Assembly (NCBI GenBank): GCA_002697475.1
Contig: NZVW01000123.1
Span: 1 to 8,947, forward strand
DNA from: Aquimarina sp.
GTDB lineage: Bacteria; Bacteroidota; Bacteroidia; Flavobacteriales; Flavobacteriaceae
Direction: 5' to 3'
DNA length: 8,947 nt
Of the stretch, positions 6,360 through 8,947 are shown piece by piece. The notes below the pieces were generated by a model, which saw only the letters and a list, made by a program, of their open reading frames with translations, did not search any database and was not told the DNA's origin. The position numbers were made by a program, and so were the translations under genes. How positions within the stretch are numbered: position 1 is the stretch's first letter; every line of letters begins with the position of its first letter.

Positions 6360-7430
6360 TCAGTTATCAATAGAATATAATATTACTTTTTCAGTTTTAC
6401 CTTTTAAGCTAATACTTCCTATTGATTTAACCTTGTAATTGGACTTAAGCTTCAGTAATTGTAATAGATCCTTGGAAATAAGGAAAGATTCCCCAAACTC
6501 GTTGCACTTTTCCTGTATTCTGGCAGTCGTATTAATTACATCACCATGAAAAGCAATTTCCTTTTTTACAGCCCCCACTTCCGTAGCAATTAGTTCTCCA
6601 CCATGAACACCTGCCTTAAAGGATGGTTCCAGACCATACTTATGGATATATCTTTTTCGATTTCTTTTCAAGCGCTTCTCAAAAGCAAAGAAAATTTTTA
6701 CACAATTTTCGTTTCTTAATCCATTTTTAAAAGTCCAATGTATTACAGCCTCATCTCCTACATATTGATAGATATCGGCGTCATATTTAGCCAGAACCCT
6801 ATTTAAATCAAAAAAACAATCCTGAATAAGCTGACTATATTTAAAATGTCCTAATTTCTCCGCGATTTTTGTAGAAGATTTCAAATCCAGAAACATAAAA
6901 ATTCGCTGTTCTTCTCTTGGTTTTCTATAAATACCGAATAGCAACTTTAAGAAAACACCCCTACCAAAATTTTCATTAGCAATTTTAATAAATGAAAAAA
7001 TTAATGATGCTAAAATAAAGTAACCCACTATTACCCAAAAGATTTTACTGGTCTGCCACCAATCACCCTGATGAAGGTAATTAAGATGCAACTCTGTCTC
7101 CATAAAGGCAAAGACCTTACTTGTCGACCAGATCAAAACCCCCAGATAAATAAACGATTTTTGAATAAGTACTAACCAAAGCGGCATATGCTTAGAAAGG
7201 TAGTTGTCAAATATGAATTCTATAATGGTATAGAAAACTCCTATAATACTACCAAATATAACGCCTATCCTTAACCAGTCTCCTATAGGTACTGCGGCAT
7301 TGTCAATACCTTCTTCTGCACCCAATGCATAATACCGGATGATTATAAATAAGCAAAATGCAACCGACCAAAATAAAACTGCGCTGCTAAAGAGTCGTAG
7401 AATCTTTTTTATCAAATAGCTCAAAAGCAA
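6360..7430 (-). CDS. Membrane-anchored class III nucleotide cyclase (adenylate/guanylate cyclase domain)
   Basis: 356 residues when read from TTG at 7430. A stop codon lies two codons upstream and the first internal ATG is at residue 82, so the true start must be non-ATG; TTGs at 7424 and 7415 are alternatives. Four membrane helices (about 12-33, 52-74, 83-103, 131-150) precede a cytoplasmic class III cyclase domain (~174-356). Both metal-binding aspartates are present, D182 (FLDLKSST) and D226 (YVGDE), as are the transition-state N300 and R304 (GDVINTTAR) and the LKGK segment (342-345). The base-recognising lysine and aspartate/threonine of canonical adenylate cyclases align with Q222 and A293, so substrate choice and even activity are uncertain. 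The expected reaction is ATP to cAMP (or GTP to cGMP). It is convergent with DoxX and divergent from the amine oxidase. A CRP-like kinase in the same window invites a cAMP link, but that domain's binding cassette is degenerate. Confidence 0.87.
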   Translation of the reverse strand: MLLSYLIKKILRLFSSAVLFWSVAFCLFIIIRYYALGAEEGIDNAAVPIGDWLRIGVIFGSIIGVFYTIIEFIFDNYLSKHMPLWLVLIQKSFIYLGVLIWSTSKVFAFMETELHLNYLHQGDWWQTSKIFWVIVGYFILASLIFSFIKIANENFGRGVFLKLLFGIYRKPREEQRIFMFLDLKSSTKIAEKLGHFKYSQLIQDCFFDLNRVLAKYDADIYQYVGDEAVIHWTFKNGLRNENCVKIFFAFEKRLKRNRKRYIHKYGLEPSFKAGVHGGELIATEVGAVKKEIAFHGDVINTTARIQEKCNEFGESFLISKDLLQLLKLKSNYKVKSIGSISLKGKTEKVILYSIDN

Positions 7431-7748
7431 AAATTAGAATTCTTAGTGCTAAAGTTATAAAATCAAAACTCTAAACTTCCTTATAATTTCTTAAAACTAG
7501 TTTCTTCACTACATCAACTCTAATCAATTCCCTATTGAAGTGGTAACATTCTTTGTTCCTCAAAAATGGTAGCGGTTAGAAACTTACTCTATCTACTTAT
7601 ACAACCCTTAATCAGGGGTTTATACGTATACAAGTTGCTAGAATTTCTTTGTAGTTTTAAAAAAGTCACTTCTTTGATAGTATCATCGATAAATCAACAA
7701 TAGAAGTTATATAAAATATTCTTTTAACTCTTTAAACCAACTCTCTAA
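7431..7748. other. 318-bp divergent intergenic region with promoter and operator candidates
   Basis: No open frame or RNA gene is evident here. The region must contain start signals for both the cyclase (leftward) and the amine oxidase (rightward). No full TTG/TAnnTTTG promoter is found. The best leftward -7 candidate is TAGTTTTA read on the minus strand (7492-7499). Rightward, TTTG at 7648-7651 and TTTG at 7673-7676 (CTTCTTTG) have roughly the right spacing but match poorly. A hairpin and an adjacent palindrome at 7595-7635 are listed separately. Confidence 0.6.
7595..7635. repeat. Nested inverted repeats in the divergent intergenic region
   Basis: AACCCTT (7603-7609) pairs with AGGGGTT (7614-7620) over 7 bp with one G-U and a 4-base loop. 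The perfect 10-bp palindrome TATACGTATA (7621-7630) follows directly. Outer ACTTATAC (7595-7602) is matched by GTATACAAGT (7626-7635) with one extra base. No T-tract follows on either strand, so this is not a terminator; it lies roughly midway between the divergent starts and resembles an operator. Confidence 0.45.
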
Positions 7749-8942
7749 ATGAAATCCACGAATTCTACGTATGATGTGATTGTTATCGGCGGAGGTGCCA
7801 TGGGGCAGGCAGCAGCATACCATTTGAATAAAAGAAAAGCAAAAACCCTGGTTCTGGAACAATACACCTTTCTTAACCAACTAGGCAGTTCTGCCGGAGT
7901 TTCCAGACAATACAGAATCCCGTACCCTGATGAATACATGGTCCAGATGGCTCTGGATTCTCAACCCTTTTGGGATGAGTTACAAAGTCATACAGACTCC
8001 ACACTTCTGGACAAAGTAGGTACGCTATGGTTCGGTGATCCTACAGTACAGTCCACTGAAGGCAATATTGCCGAAGCCGAAAAAGCAATGAAAGCTTTAG
8101 GAGTACCATACACTTCTCTTACTTCTAAAGAAATTGAAGATCAATATCACTTTAAAAACCTACCTAAAGACTATAAAGGGCTTTTTCAGGCGGATGGCGC
8201 CAGCATTAATTTTAAGGCTACCATAGCCACTTTGCTTCAAGCAAATAAGCAAAGTGAATATGTAAATTTACAAGAAGAGTCTCCCGTTATAGCTATTAAG
8301 GAAATAGGAGATGAGTTTCAGATAACTACTCCAAAAGGTACGTTTACTGCAAACAAATTAGTGATTGTACCCGGTCCCTATGTGGATAGCGTTATTAATT
8401 TACTGGATTTTACCATTGAGGCGACATATTGGAATATGTCATCAGCCTATTTCAAAAAAACAGATCCGTCGATTCAATACCCTACATGGTTTGTATTTCA
8501 AAATGCCATAGGTGACAATGGTAATCAGTTTTATGGGTTTCCCGGTGTATCCTGGGATCATCCAGAATATATAAGGGTTGCTCCAGATTTTGTTATGAAA
8601 CCGCTAGAAGACCCTAAACAAAGAACACCTATTCCTAATCCACAGGAGTTGGCCTATACTACAGAATGGGTAGAAAACCATATGACCGGATTAGACCCTA
8701 AACCATTTTTTACCTCAACCTGTATGGTAGCTCTAAGTAACATTCCTAAAAAGGAACTTATTATAGATTTTGCTCCTCCTTATGTCCCTAAGCATAAAGA
8801 TATTGTCATCTATGCTACAGGATGGGCCGCAAAATTCACCCCCTACTTAGGCAAAATTTTATCCGATTTAGCCATTGATGGCCATACCGACTTTGATATC
8901 AGTCCATTTAAAATGGGTGATACGTATTTTAAATCTTTATAA
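7749..8942 (+). CDS. FAD-dependent amine oxidase of the monomeric sarcosine oxidase / N-methyltryptophan oxidase family
   Basis: 397 residues from ATG 7749, normal length for the family; the leader has no Shine-Dalgarno sequence. The N-terminus carries the FAD-binding VIGGGAMG (12-19) and the strand-ending acidic residue in LVLEQ (34-38). SSAGVSRQYR (47-56) corresponds to the MSOX flavin-site segment SSHGDTRIIR, keeping both arginines (R53, R56) but with alanine for the histidine. C325 (TSTCM) aligns with the cysteine that binds FAD covalently, followed by LIID (337-340). K362 (AAKF) aligns with the oxygen-activating lysine of MSOX, with a short deletion before it. Such enzymes oxidise secondary amines such as N-methyl amino acids, giving hydrogen peroxide. 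The substrate here is not readable and the altered pocket argues against assuming sarcosine. It is probably cytoplasmic, divergent from the cyclase, and only 5 bases follow it in the window. Confidence 0.88.
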   Translation: MKSTNSTYDVIVIGGGAMGQAAAYHLNKRKAKTLVLEQYTFLNQLGSSAGVSRQYRIPYPDEYMVQMALDSQPFWDELQSHTDSTLLDKVGTLWFGDPTVQSTEGNIAEAEKAMKALGVPYTSLTSKEIEDQYHFKNLPKDYKGLFQADGASINFKATIATLLQANKQSEYVNLQEESPVIAIKEIGDEFQITTPKGTFTANKLVIVPGPYVDSVINLLDFTIEATYWNMSSAYFKKTDPSIQYPTWFVFQNAIGDNGNQFYGFPGVSWDHPEYIRVAPDFVMKPLEDPKQRTPIPNPQELAYTTEWVENHMTGLDPKPFFTSTCMVALSNIPKKELIIDFAPPYVPKHKDIVIYATGWAAKFTPYLGKILSDLAIDGHTDFDISPFKMGDTYFKSL

Positions 8943-8947
8943 AAATC

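Noticed and set aside
554..7430. A cAMP circuit linking the cyclase to the CRP-like domain of the kinase
   Set aside because: Tempting because both are in the window, but the kinase domain lacks the phosphate-binding cassette and the cyclase has altered base-recognition residues; kept only as a remark.
4243..7939. Other short minus-strand open frames (4243-4467, 6091-6327, 7745-7939)
   Set aside because: They mirror conserved coding sequence on the plus strand and have no recognisable protein features.
1..8947. Mobile elements, CRISPR arrays, tRNA or rRNA genes, phage or defence modules
   Set aside because: None of the characteristic sequences, repeats or proteins are visible on either strand.

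Overview
The window looks like a chromosomal segment from a Bacteroidota bacterium, most probably a marine-type Flavobacteriaceae member. The DNA is AT-rich, most starts lack a Shine-Dalgarno sequence and are preceded by A/T-rich leaders, one intergenic region carries an exact TAnnTTTG -7 element, and the flavin reductase, DoxX and AraC proteins read like flavobacterial versions of their families. I see no tRNA, rRNA, CRISPR array, transposase or attachment site. Genus and species cannot be fixed from the sequence alone.

Layout. (1) 1-405: the 3' end of a flavin reductase gene, closed by an intrinsic terminator at 433-461. (2) 554-4498: a compact plus-strand cluster of a soluble histidine kinase with a CRP-like N-terminal domain, an aldo/keto reductase starting 8 bp after it, and 46 bp later a response regulator whose output is a glutaredoxin-fold domain plus a thioredoxin-reductase-like flavoenzyme. 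(3) 4542-6337: an AraC-family regulator, then a small exported protein of unknown function and a four-helix DoxX-family membrane protein that look like a two-gene operon with its own promoter. (4) 6360-7430, minus strand: a membrane-anchored class III nucleotide cyclase with a non-ATG start. (5) 7431-7748: a 318-bp divergent intergenic region. (6) 7749-8942: a monomeric-sarcosine-oxidase-family amine oxidase, complete, ending 5 bases before the window does.

How the genes may work together. The kinase and receiver-reductase are best read as a two-component system with no DNA-binding output: phosphorylation would act on a flavin-dependent pyridine-nucleotide oxidoreductase. That protein has intact FAD and nucleotide-binding motifs, but the CxxC is absent where thioredoxin reductase needs it and also absent from the glutaredoxin-like domain, so it probably does not reduce thioredoxin. 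An NADPH-type aldo/keto reductase lies between kinase and regulator. This cluster is the most interesting part of the window. Kinases and receiver-TrxR fusions of this general kind recur in genome annotation, but I know of no settled function for them. Other points for follow-up are a perfect 11-bp inverted repeat that puts the AraC start codon in a predicted loop, a cyclase with altered substrate-specifying positions, and an amine oxidase with altered active-site positions.
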